A stretch of DNA of 32,726 bases from positions 1 through 32,726 of the forward strand of contig JAISYG010000031.1 of assembly GCA_031270075.1 (NCBI GenBank), read 5' to 3'. This document shows, in pieces, positions 9,989 to 20,604 of the stretch. This DNA comes from Dysgonamonadaceae bacterium. GTDB lineage: Bacteria > Bacteroidota > Bacteroidia > Bacteroidales > Azobacteroidaceae. The first letter of the stretch is position 1, and each line of letters opens with the position of its first letter. The position numbers and the translations under genes were made by a program. Below the pieces are notes generated by a model. It ran no database searches. It was given only the letters and a program-made list of their open reading frames with translations, and was not told the origin of the DNA.

Positions 9989-11863
9989 ATGAAACACGTA
10001 TTCTATTCATTCTTATTATTGTCCGGGCTGTTGTTCGCCTGTCATGAATCGGGGGCATTGCCGGATACTCCGTCATCTCCATTGCCGGCCCATCTGCGCG
10101 ACGGCATCACCCGTATCAGCGACGATTCCCTGGCTTTCGTCCTTTTCGCCCCGAAAAAACAATCGGTGTACCTTATCGGCGATTTCAACGACTGGACGGT
10201 TTCGGAGGCGTACAAAATGGACAAAGACGGCGACCGTTTCTGGATTCAAATCGGTAATCTCGACCGCAACAAAGCATACGTTTGCCAATACTTGATTGAC
10301 CAGACCATCCGCATTGCCGACCCTTACGCCCATACCATCGCCGACCCGTGGAACGATAAGGATATTCCGTCGGCTATCTACCCTAATATGATTCCCTATC
10401 CCACAGGCCAAACTACGGAAATAGCTATGGTCGTTACCACCCAACCGGATCAGTATTCTTGGAAAATACCCGATTACACCGTCAACAACCCCCAAAATAT
10501 AGTTATCTACGAAATCCTTATCCGCGATTTTACGGAACAGCGTTCGATAAAGGGCGTTCAGTCCAAACTGCCCTATCTGAAAGCCTTGGGCGTGAATGCT
10601 ATCGAACTGATGCCTTTCAACGAGTTTGAAGGGAACGACAGTTGGGGCTACAATCCTTCGTTTTATTTCGCCACCGACAAAGCGTACGGAACGAGCGACG
10701 ATTACAAAGCCTTTATCGACGCCTGCCACGAAAACGGTATGGCCGTCATCATGGATATGGTCTTGAATCACAGCTACGGACAAAGCCCGATGGTGCGGAT
10801 GTACTCAGGCGCCAACGGCAATCCTTCGGCGGATAATCCGTGGTACAATGTTTCGTCGCCCAATACCAGCTATTCGTGGGGATACGATTTCAATCACGAA
10901 AGCAAACATACCGAAGCGTTTGTCGACAGCGTTTGCGCCTACTGGCTGAAAGAATACAAAATCGACGGCTTCCGTTTCGATTTTACCAAAGGCTTTACCA
11001 ATACGCCGGGCGACGGTCAGGCTTACGACGCCAGCCGTATCCGCATCCTCGAACGCATGGCTTCCGAAATTTGGAAACGGAAAAGCGACGCCCTGGTTAT
11101 CTTGGAGCACCTGACCGACAACAGCGAGGAAAAAATTTTAGCCGATTACGGCATGTTGCTTTGGGGCAATCTCAATTACAATATGAATGAAGCTACTATG
11201 GGCTGGGGCGAAGAAATCGGCAGCGGTTCCAAAAAAGGCGATATTTCCTGGGGTTCCTACTCCCAGCGGGGCTGGACAAAACCCCACCTTGTGGCCTATA
11301 TGGAAAGCCACGATGAGGAACGCTTGATGTACAAAAACGAACAGTGGGGCAAAGAATACAACGGTTACAATGTGAAACAAATGCCCGTCGGATTGCAGCG
11401 GACGGCCGCCGCCGCGGTGATGCTGTTGGCTCTTCCGGGGCCGAAAATGATTTGGCAATTCGGTGAGCTGGGCTACGATTACCGGTTAGGCTCGTCGATG
11501 GAGGACGGACGTTTGGATAAAAAGCCCATCCGTTGGGATTATTACGAAAACCCCGACCGGAAAGCCCTGCACGATGTCTATACAAAAATGATAGACCTGC
11601 ATCAAACAAAAGCCGTTTTCTCTACATCCGATTATACCATCGACCTGGTCAATCATTTCAAAACCATTGTTTTGAAAGGGGGCGATGAAACGGCGGTCGC
11701 TATGGCCAATTTCGATGTGGTGGAACAAACAAAGAGTGTTCCTTTCTCGAAAGCCGGAACCTGGAAAGACTGTTTTTCCGGCAACGAACTGACAACGAGT
11801 GTAACAACAGAAAGTATAACATTAGCTCCCGGTGAGTACCGGTTGTATTTTAGTCAACAATGA
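9989..11863 (+). CDS. CBM48-GH13 alpha-amylase family lipoprotein
   Basis: Start re-called from 9926 to 9989 (MKHVFYSFLLLSGLLFACHES, lipobox). CBM48-like FVLFAPKKQSVYLIGDFNDW; GH13 motifs DMVLNH, GFRFDFTKG, EHL, ESHDEE. Confidence 0.88.
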   Translation: MKHVFYSFLLLSGLLFACHESGALPDTPSSPLPAHLRDGITRISDDSLAFVLFAPKKQSVYLIGDFNDWTVSEAYKMDKDGDRFWIQIGNLDRNKAYVCQYLIDQTIRIADPYAHTIADPWNDKDIPSAIYPNMIPYPTGQTTEIAMVVTTQPDQYSWKIPDYTVNNPQNIVIYEILIRDFTEQRSIKGVQSKLPYLKALGVNAIELMPFNEFEGNDSWGYNPSFYFATDKAYGTSDDYKAFIDACHENGMAVIMDMVLNHSYGQSPMVRMYSGANGNPSADNPWYNVSSPNTSYSWGYDFNHESKHTEAFVDSVCAYWLKEYKIDGFRFDFTKGFTNTPGDGQAYDASRIRILERMASEIWKRKSDALVILEHLTDNSEEKILADYGMLLWGNLNYNMNEATMGWGEEIGSGSKKGDISWGSYSQRGWTKPHLVAYMESHDEERLMYKNEQWGKEYNGYNVKQMPVGLQRTAAAAVMLLALPGPKMIWQFGELGYDYRLGSSMEDGRLDKKPIRWDYYENPDRKALHDVYTKMIDLHQTKAVFSTSDYTIDLVNHFKTIVLKGGDETAVAMANFDVVEQTKSVPFSKAGTWKDCFSGNELTTSVTTESITLAPGEYRLYFSQQ

Positions 11864-13695
11864 AAAAATTAGTCGGAATAATGGTAGTATGGATCTTTTC
11901 GTTGTCCGTTTCGGCCATCGAAATATCCCGGATAGAACCCGCCTGCTGGTGGGTAGGCATGCAGAATCCCGAACTGCAACTGATGGTTTACGGCAAAGAC
12001 ATCGGTCGGGCCAGTGTGCAACTCGACTATCCGGGCGTACACCTGAAAGAAATCAACAAGGCAGACAGTCCCAATTACCTGTTTATTTATTTGGAGATTA
12101 CCTCAACCGCCCCACCCGGAACCATTGCTTTAACATTCAAAGAAGGCAAAAAGAAACAGGTTATTTCCCTGGAGTTAAAACCCCGTGCTACTTCTATCGG
12201 CGCACAGGGTTTTTCTCCTGCGGATGTGCTCTACCTGATAATGCCCGACCGTTTTGCCAATGGCGACCCCTCGAACGATGTTTGGGACAATGAACCGATC
12301 GACCGCAACGATCCGTTCGCTCGGCATGGCGGCGACTTTGCCGGCATTAATCAACACCTGGATTATATCAACGACTTGGGCGTAACTACGGTTTGGCTCA
12401 ATCCGGTGCTGGAAAACAAAATGCATCAGGCCGGTTACCAGAGTTATCATGGTTATGCTACTACCGATTTTTACCGGGTCGACCCGCGTTTCGGTAGCAA
12501 CGACGACTATTGCCGGCTGATCGACCATATCCACCACCAAGGCATGAAAGTGGTTATGGATATGATTTACAACCACTGCGGCAGCCTCCACCGTTGGATG
12601 AACGATTTACCTTGCAAGGACTGGCTCAATCATCCGGAAGGGTTTGTGCCGAGTTCGCACAATCTCTATTCTATCATGGACATTCACGCCCCGCCATCGG
12701 AAATCACAGCCATGACCGACGGTTGGTTTGTGGAAGCCATGCCCGATTTGAACCAGCGAAACCGGCATTTGTCTACCTATCTGATTCAAAACAGTATCTG
12801 GTGGATTGAATATGCCCGCATCGACGGCATCCGCCATGATACGCATCCGTATGCCGACCGGGATTTCCTGTCGCGTTGGTGCAAAGCGATTTTGGACGAA
12901 TACCCCGGTTTCAATATCGTCGGCGAATCCTGGTATCTGAATACCGCGCCCCTGGCCTGGTGGCAAGCCGGATCGAAATGGAGCGATAAGCAAAGTTACC
13001 TGAAAACCGTGATGGATTTCAATCTTATGAATGCCTGCAATCAATACTTTTCGGTAGAAAGCAAAGCAAACAATCCCTTGCGCGGTATCTTTGAAGTGCT
13101 TGCGCAGGATTTTCTGTACGAAGATGTCAACAATCTTTTGGTTTTCTTGGATAACCACGATTTAAGCCGCTTTTTCAAACAGGGCGAAACGAATCTCGAT
13201 CGCTACAAACAGGCTTTGACGCTGCTGCTCACTACAAGGGGCATTCCCCAACTTTACTACGGCACCGAAATAGGGATGTACGGCGAGAAAAAAGACGGCG
13301 ACGGCAACCTGCGGAAAGATTTTCCGGGCGGCTGGCCGGGCGATCCCGTCCATGCTTTTACGTCCGAAGGACGGACGGCGTTGCAAAACGAAGCCTTCGA
13401 TTTCCTGCGGCGGTTGTTGCAATGGCGGAAAACCAATCCGGCTGTCGATGGCGGAAAACTTATCCATTATATGCCCGACTGGGAAACGGAATGTTACGTC
13501 TACGCCCGAATCAAAGAGAACAACCGAATATGGGTTATTTTGAACGGTTCCAACAAGGAGCAATCGTTATCGCCGGAAAAATATGTTGAAGTGATTGGCG
13601 ACAACACCTCCGGACGGGAAATCCTTTCGGGGAAAACCCTGAATTTGAAGGAAAGAATAACAATTCCCGCCAAAGGAGTTTATATAATTGAATGA
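11860..13695 (+). CDS. susA: SusA-like neopullulanase/cyclomaltodextrinase (GH13)
   Basis: 611 aa, 4-nt overlap with the upstream gene. N-terminal IEPACWWVGMQNPELQLMVYG; GH13 motifs DMIYNH, GIRHDTHPY, GESW, LDNHD; C-terminal maltodextrinase-type domain. Confidence 0.9.
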   Translation: MKKLVGIMVVWIFSLSVSAIEISRIEPACWWVGMQNPELQLMVYGKDIGRASVQLDYPGVHLKEINKADSPNYLFIYLEITSTAPPGTIALTFKEGKKKQVISLELKPRATSIGAQGFSPADVLYLIMPDRFANGDPSNDVWDNEPIDRNDPFARHGGDFAGINQHLDYINDLGVTTVWLNPVLENKMHQAGYQSYHGYATTDFYRVDPRFGSNDDYCRLIDHIHHQGMKVVMDMIYNHCGSLHRWMNDLPCKDWLNHPEGFVPSSHNLYSIMDIHAPPSEITAMTDGWFVEAMPDLNQRNRHLSTYLIQNSIWWIEYARIDGIRHDTHPYADRDFLSRWCKAILDEYPGFNIVGESWYLNTAPLAWWQAGSKWSDKQSYLKTVMDFNLMNACNQYFSVESKANNPLRGIFEVLAQDFLYEDVNNLLVFLDNHDLSRFFKQGETNLDRYKQALTLLLTTRGIPQLYYGTEIGMYGEKKDGDGNLRKDFPGGWPGDPVHAFTSEGRTALQNEAFDFLRRLLQWRKTNPAVDGGKLIHYMPDWETECYVYARIKENNRIWVILNGSNKEQSLSPEKYVEVIGDNTSGREILSGKTLNLKERITIPAKGVYIIE

Positions 13696-13720
13696 TAACG
13701 TGCAAAGTATAAATAAATAA

Positions 13721-15910
<2,190 letters not shown>

Positions 15911-16018
15911 ATTGGCCGCTGATAGGTGATATCCCTATTTGCATATATCGAAAATTTTTTCTTGCTTTGTAAAATATTTTTAGACACTACGTATTAATTT
16001 TTTAATTGGATAAATAGG

Positions 16019-16195
16019 ATGATAGTAAGGAATGTGTACAGTGAGTCGATGCAAAAGGAGTTACAGATATTGGAAAGGGAACTGCTTGCAATGGAAAGGG
16101 AGCTGCGGATATGGGAAAATTCGGAAGAGTTTTTAGAAAGTATTCCGAGTGATTGGGACAAGCCTGATGCGGAAACGAATGTAACTCCATTATGA
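16019..16195 (+). CDS. Possible small Glu-rich coiled-coil protein (58 aa)
   Basis: MIVRNVYSESMQKELQILERELLAMERELRIWENSEEFLESIPSDWDKPDAETNVTPL; sits in the susB/LRR intergenic region ahead of a hairpin. Below the ORF-track length cutoff. Confidence 0.35.
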   Translation: MIVRNVYSESMQKELQILERELLAMERELRIWENSEEFLESIPSDWDKPDAETNVTPL

Positions 16196-16231
16196 AAGAA
16201 TTTACACTTCAATAACAGCAAAAAACAAAAG

Positions 16232-16279
16232 AGAACCGGAAAACAAAAAAAGTCCGACTTTTATCCGTTCTCCGGTTCT
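16232..16279. terminator. Inverted repeat between converging transcription units (possible bidirectional terminator)
   Basis: agaaccgga (16232-16240) and tccggttct (16271-16279), with an inner aaagtc/gacttt repeat in the loop. Confidence 0.45.
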
Positions 16280-16314
16280 TCATTTTACCTGTTTAGCGAA
16301 GGCGCCTTTCTTTC

Positions 16315-17541
16315 TTACCGCTTTACGACCTTCAACGTCTTATCGCCGGCACAGACAAGGTATATACCCTTCGGAAGATTACCGACTGCGACAGATTCAC
16401 CAGCTTCGACGGTTTGCTGTAATACAATGCGACCACTGAGATCGGTTACCGTTACCTCTGTCGGAGCAGTGATGCCGTTGATGCGGAAACTTTCCGTGAC
16501 AGGATTCGGATAAACGTTTATACTGCTTCCTACTGCCGGTGATTCGATTGCCGAAGGAATATATGCCTTAATCTCTTTGAAATCCTTCCATATTGCTGCG
16601 GCTGTGTAATCTTCAATGGATTCGGAGGGAACGTAAAGCGTGACGTTACTCAAAAAAACATAGTAAAATACATAGCTGTTTATGCTTTGCGGCACCGGGT
16701 TAAGATTGGTAACGGAAGTCAGACTGATGCAATCGTTAAAAGCCCCATCTCCAATGCTTGTTACACTGTTTCCAATGGTAACGGAAGTCAGTCCGCGGCA
16801 CCAGGAAAAAGCAGATTCTCCAATACTTGTTACACTGTTGGGAATGGTAACGGAAGTCAGTCCGCTGCAATAGGAAAAAGCCCTATTTCCAATACTTGTT
16901 ACATTGTTTCCAATAGTAACGGAAGTCAGACTGATGCAATCGTTAAAAGCCCCATCTCCAATACTTATTACACTGTTTCCAATGGTAACGGAAGTCAGTC
17001 CGCTGCAAGAGGAAAAAGCCCCATAACCAATACTTGTTACACTGTTTCCAATGGTAACGGAAGTCAGTCCGCTGCAAGAGGAAAAAGCAGAATCTCCAAT
17101 ACTTGTTACACTGTTGGGAATAGTAACGGAAGTTAGTCCTCTACAATAGTGAAAAGCCCAATCTCCAATACTTATTACACTTTCCGGAATGGTAACGGAA
17201 GTTAATTTCTCGCAACCTATAAAAGCCCCATAACCAATACTTGTTACACTGTTTCCAATGGTAACGGAAGTCAGTCCGCTGCAATAGTAAAAAGCCCAAT
17301 CTCCAATACTTGTTACACCATCCCCAATTACGACCGTTGTAATTGAAGAATTGTAAAATAACCATGGAGCATAATCAAGAGTGGAATAATCCGGTATCGC
17401 CCCTGTACCGCTAAAAGTTAGCGTACCATCATCCGAAAGCGTCCACGTACAATCTCCGGTTGTGCCGGAGTCTATGATTTCCGCCAAACCCGTTGCGCTC
17501 AACAGGAAGAGCGCGGTCATTATTAAAATAAATTTTCGCAT
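16315..17541 (-). CDS. BspA-like leucine-rich repeat (LRR_5) protein with T9SS type A C-terminal sorting domain
   Basis: 408 aa. Signal peptide, repeated 23-residue LTSVTIGNSVTSIGDxAFSxCSG, C-terminal SINVYPNPVTESFRINGITAPTEVTVTDLSGRIVLQQTVEAGESVAVGNLPKGIYLVCAGDKTLKVVKR. Confidence 0.92.
   Translation of the reverse strand: MRKFILIMTALFLLSATGLAEIIDSGTTGDCTWTLSDDGTLTFSGTGAIPDYSTLDYAPWLFYNSSITTVVIGDGVTSIGDWAFYYCSGLTSVTIGNSVTSIGYGAFIGCEKLTSVTIPESVISIGDWAFHYCRGLTSVTIPNSVTSIGDSAFSSCSGLTSVTIGNSVTSIGYGAFSSCSGLTSVTIGNSVISIGDGAFNDCISLTSVTIGNNVTSIGNRAFSYCSGLTSVTIPNSVTSIGESAFSWCRGLTSVTIGNSVTSIGDGAFNDCISLTSVTNLNPVPQSINSYVFYYVFLSNVTLYVPSESIEDYTAAAIWKDFKEIKAYIPSAIESPAVGSSINVYPNPVTESFRINGITAPTEVTVTDLSGRIVLQQTVEAGESVAVGNLPKGIYLVCAGDKTLKVVKR
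16700..17335 (-). repeat. 69-bp tandem repeats encoding LRR_5 units
   Basis: 'ttacactgtt'-type anchor at 16761, 16830, 16899, 16968, 17037, 17106, 17175, 17244, 17313: exact 69-nt period, high nucleotide identity. Confidence 0.9.
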
Positions 17542-17559
17542 GATTGTAATTATTAATGT

Positions 17560-18285
17560 TCAATTATTCTTCGCCTTCTTACGACCCTTTTTCTGAGCCT
17601 GAATAAGCCTGTAACGTTCAAGCACAGCATTCAACTCACGGATAAAGTCCCTGTAAGCGTCGATACCGTTTACCATGACAAGGGCTTCGATCAGATAGAT
17701 GATGTCATAGAGAGCCTTATCCGTATTCTTGCGGGCAGCCTTCATATTGACCGGGGGACGCTGAGAGGTTTCAAGGTAACGGTCGGACATCAAATCCTTG
17801 AACTTCTGGTTCTCGACGTTAAGTTTCGTCAGCCAATCGTTTATCTGAAGAGCATTCACCAGCGAAGGATAATCGCCGGACGCAAGTTCGCGGAGCAGAT
17901 CGTCAATCGCGGCAGTCTCTTCGTCGTAGGTCTTGACGGAAAGATTGCCGTAATGTTCCAACATTACCTCAATTGTTGACGCCGCTTCACATTTGTCAGG
18001 GTCAAAATGATGCAGTGAAGACTGAACCGTATCCACAAAGCCGCGAAAAATACGGTCGCGATAATGATCCTGTTCCTGTATCTCGGCAGTGTAGTCGCTT
18101 TTGCGAATCAGGTCAAGCACGGCAATTTCATCCTCTAACGCGCTATTATAGACCACGTACTGAGGAGAAATGCCGAGTGTTTCGGGGTTATGCTTCGCGA
18201 GAATACGCTTCGCATTTTCGTTCAACTCTACATGCGTTTCATTACGGAGATTGGGATAATCCAATCGGATAATTAAATTGTTCAT
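17560..18285 (-). CDS. DUF6261 family protein
   Basis: 241 aa. Family-like pattern EDEIAVLDLIRKSDYTAEIQEQDHYRDRIFRGFVDTVQSSLHHFDPDKCEAA...EETAAIDDLLREL...LTKLNVENQKFKDLMSDRYLE...KNTDKALYDIIYLIEALVMVNG. Assigned from memory of the family. Confidence 0.7.
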   Translation of the reverse strand: MNNLIIRLDYPNLRNETHVELNENAKRILAKHNPETLGISPQYVVYNSALEDEIAVLDLIRKSDYTAEIQEQDHYRDRIFRGFVDTVQSSLHHFDPDKCEAASTIEVMLEHYGNLSVKTYDEETAAIDDLLRELASGDYPSLVNALQINDWLTKLNVENQKFKDLMSDRYLETSQRPPVNMKAARKNTDKALYDIIYLIEALVMVNGIDAYRDFIRELNAVLERYRLIQAQKKGRKKAKNN

Positions 18286-18596
18286 CTTGTAAAAAATTTA
18301 TGGATTAATATAAAGTTTTGCATTGCTTGAAAGTAGCAGCGAGCGCTTGCGGACGGCGCCAAGTGGCACTTGATGTCGCAAACGAGGGTTCGGAGAGGGT
18401 AGCAAGTAACACTTGATGTCGTAAACGAGGCTTCGGAGAGGGTAGCAAGTAACACTTGATGTTGTAAACGAGGCTTCAGAGAGGGTAGCAAGTAACACTT
18501 GATGTCGTAAACGAGGCTTCGGACAGACCACATAGAGCTAATCCCCAAATCTTGGGAGTTAAAAAACGATAATGAAAGAAAGCTCTTTTTTGTCAT
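18282..18596 (-). CDS. Possible 104-aa leader ORF crossing the 43-bp repeats, coupled by ATGA to DUF6261
   Basis: ATG at 18596 just inside the predicted transcript. Its TGA (18284-18282) overlaps the DUF6261 ATG (18285-18283). No homology recognised. Confidence 0.35.
   Translation of the reverse strand: MTKKSFLSLSFFNSQDLGISSMWSVRSLVYDIKCYLLPSLKPRLQHQVLLATLSEASFTTSSVTCYPLRTLVCDIKCHLAPSASARCYFQAMQNFILIHKFFTR
18360..18530 (-). repeat. Four tandem 43-bp repeats in the DUF6261 leader
   Basis: 'cacttgatgt' at 18367, 18410, 18453, 18496: exact 43-nt period. Unit gtaacacttgatgtcgtaaacgaggcttcggagagggtagcaa; the first copy is diverged. Each copy has an internal caagt-NNN-acttg hairpin. Confidence 0.95.
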
Positions 18597-18626
18597 TGCT
18601 TGCGTTCTTGATTAAGAGTAACGGTA

Positions 18627-18657
18627 CAAAAGTAGTAAGTATTTGTTATTATGCAAA
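18627..18657 (-). promoter_or_regulatory. Bacteroidota promoter driving the DUF6261 leader
   Basis: On the plus strand CAAAAGTA (18627-18634), N19, CAAA (18654-18657), i.e. TTTG-N19-TACTTTTG on the minus strand. Confidence 0.65.
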
Positions 18658-18676
18658 AAAACAGGCAAAATCTTTT

Positions 18677-18709
18677 TTTGAAATGCTATTGATTTTTTTT
18701 GTATTTTTG
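18677..18709 (+). promoter_or_regulatory. Bacteroidota promoter upstream of DUF3127
   Basis: TTTG (18677-18680), N21, TATTTTTG (18702-18709). Divergent from the DUF6261 leader promoter. Confidence 0.6.
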
Positions 18710-18768
18710 CGATGGCAAAATAAAACCGTTAAGAAAACAATAAATAATTATAAAAAGTTTTGAAGCAG

Positions 18769-19143
18769 ATGCAATTAACAGCAAAATTAGTGGAAATCCT
18801 TCCTGCGGAATCGGGGATGGGGAAAAACGGTGAATGGAAAAAGCAAAGTATTATCGTAGAAACCGAAGGACAATATCCTAAGAAAGTATGCATTACGGTT
18901 TGGGGCGATAAGATAAACAGCGCACAGTGGCAACCGGGCTTGTCGTTAACCGTTGATTTCGACATCGAAAGCCGGGAATTTAACGGACGCTGGTACACCG
19001 ATGTAAAAGCATGGAAAATCGAACCGGCCGGCATTCCGCAACCGCAACCGGAAACTCAGGCGCCCGAACCGCCGGTCGATTATATGCTTTCCGAGCCGCA
19101 GCCACCGGAACCGGCTTCTCCTTTTGACGATTTGCCGTTCTAA
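18769..19143 (+). CDS. DUF3127 family (OB-fold-like) protein
   Basis: MQLTAKLVEILPAESGMGKNGEWKKQSIIVETEGQYPKKVCITVWGDKIN...SREFNGRWYTDVKAWKIE; Pro-rich tail ending in FDDLPF, like an SSB tip. ORF-track start is 18760. Confidence 0.8.
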   Translation: MQLTAKLVEILPAESGMGKNGEWKKQSIIVETEGQYPKKVCITVWGDKINSAQWQPGLSLTVDFDIESREFNGRWYTDVKAWKIEPAGIPQPQPETQAPEPPVDYMLSEPQPPEPASPFDDLPF

Positions 19144-19877
19144 AATTCAAGATAAGGCGTCATGCGTATCCAATCTTCCGGGGTAAATTCTTCCAACAGT
19201 TGCAGATCTTCGATGCCGTTTAAGCGTCCTTTCTGCTTTCGGAGTTCCACGATGGCTTTCGCCTGGTAAAAATTGATATAAGGATGTGATTTCAATTTAT
19301 CCAAAGACGCGCTGTTCACGGGGATGCGCGTGATATTTGCGGGATTTATTTCTAAATAAGGGATAATCCGGGTATAAAGTTCTTCGTACATACCGTATAC
19401 TTCCTGCAACTGTTCGATACGATGATATCCTCCCAGGATATTGCGGTAACCGGTAATGCGTTTGGCAAAAGACGTGCCGATGCCCGGTATGTGCATTAAA
19501 GCCGTGGTATCCGCTTCGTTCAATTCAATCACGGTTCCTTCCGGAAATTTTTCCGTTTGAGGCGATCGGGGTGTTGTGGATTGGACAACCGGCTCTTTTT
19601 CCTGCACGTAATAGGTTCTTTTCTGTTCCTGACGCCGGTTATTAGCGCGTTGCCGGTCGTTAGTATATACAGGTGTATAGGCCGGAGGTTGGGATGTGTC
19701 CGATGGAGTTGCTCTTTGGGAAACGGCCTCTTCCGGTACTAGTGATTCATTGAGCGGTTGAGGTTTTCCAGGTGAAAAAATCCATTTCCCTGCAAAAACC
19801 CCGGCGATAAAAACAAGTAATAACAAGATTCCTTGTTTTTCGCGGCGCGAGAAATAAAAAAAGTCTTTCCACGACAT
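19140..19877 (-). CDS. Helix-hairpin-helix (ComEA-like) protein with N-terminal TM segment
   Basis: 245 aa. TM GILLLLVFIAGVFAGKW; HhH motifs ELNEADTTALMHIPGIGTSFAKRITGYRNILGGY and PVNSASLDKLKSHPYINFYQAKAIVELRKQKG. Confidence 0.85.
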   Translation of the reverse strand: MSWKDFFYFSRREKQGILLLLVFIAGVFAGKWIFSPGKPQPLNESLVPEEAVSQRATPSDTSQPPAYTPVYTNDRQRANNRRQEQKRTYYVQEKEPVVQSTTPRSPQTEKFPEGTVIELNEADTTALMHIPGIGTSFAKRITGYRNILGGYHRIEQLQEVYGMYEELYTRIIPYLEINPANITRIPVNSASLDKLKSHPYINFYQAKAIVELRKQKGRLNGIEDLQLLEEFTPEDWIRMTPYLEF

Positions 19878-19901
19878 AGTTATGAGTGATGAATAATGAT
19901 A

Positions 19902-20552
19902 CTATACTATTTGTCCATCCCGCATAGGGATAATTCTGTCTGTAAGTTTTGCCAAATTTTCATCGTGCGTTACAATCACAAACGTTTGATGAAAGCGATC
20001 GCGCAAATCGAAAAATAACCGGTGCAATTCCTCCTTGTTTTGTGTATCCAAACTCCCCGAAGGCTCGTCGGCAAAAATAACGGAAGGCCGATTGATCAGT
20101 GCACGCGCCACCGCCACCCGTTGCTTTTCGCCACCGGAAAGCGCCGCCGGCTTGTGTCCGGTACGCTCCGACAGTCCCATAAGATGGAGTATTTCGCTGG
20201 CATTCTTTTCCGCTTTCGAATAGTTGACATTCCCTATCAGGGCCGGTATCATGACATTTTCCAAGGCCGTAAATTCCGGTAACAACTGGTGAAACTGAAA
20301 TACAAAACCGATGCGCTTATTCCTGAACGCAGCCAATTCTTTATCTCTTAGTTGATTGATGTAGGTGTTTTCGTAAAAGATTTCACCCGAATCGGGTTTA
20401 TCCAGTGTTCCCATCACTTGAAGCAGGGTCGTTTTCCCCGCTCCGCTCGGCCCGACAATCGCGACAATTTCACCTTGCGAAACCGTCAAATCAATCCCTT
20501 TCAAGACTTGCAGGTCGCCGAAACTCTTTGTTATATTTTTGCATTGAATCAT
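19902..20552 (-). CDS. lolD: ABC transporter ATP-binding protein, LolD/MacB-like
   Basis: Walker [10 protein letters not shown], signature [19 protein letters not shown], Walker [13 protein letters not shown]. Start trimmed from 20618 to [12 protein letters not shown]. Confidence 0.88.
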   Translation of the reverse strand: MIQCKNITKSFGDLQVLKGIDLTVSQGEIVAIVGPSGAGKTTLLQVMGTLDKPDSGEIFYENTYINQLRDKELAAFRNKRIGFVFQFHQLLPEFTALENVMIPALIGNVNYSKAEKNASEILHLMGLSERTGHKPAALSGGEKQRVAVARALINRPSVIFADEPSGSLDTQNKEELHRLFFDLRDRFHQTFVIVTHDENLAKLTDRIIPMRDGQIV

Positions 20553-20604
20553 CGCTTTGTCAATCGTTCCGCAAATATAAGGAAAGATAATGACAAATCG
20601 AAAT

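Noticed and set aside
16687-17136. Plus-strand 149-aa repeat ORF (NGNGSQSAARGKSPISNTCYTVS...)
   Set aside because: Antisense shadow of the 69-bp LRR repeats; the minus strand encodes a complete protein with signal peptide and T9SS CTD.
18360-18530. CRISPR array
   Set aside because: The 43-bp units are directly adjacent with no unique spacers, and no cas genes are present in the window.
18282-18530. DRT2-like rolling-circle 'never-ending ORF' interpretation of the stop-free 43-bp unit
   Set aside because: No reverse transcriptase in the window, and a 43-nt unit lacks stops in all three frames by chance fairly often.
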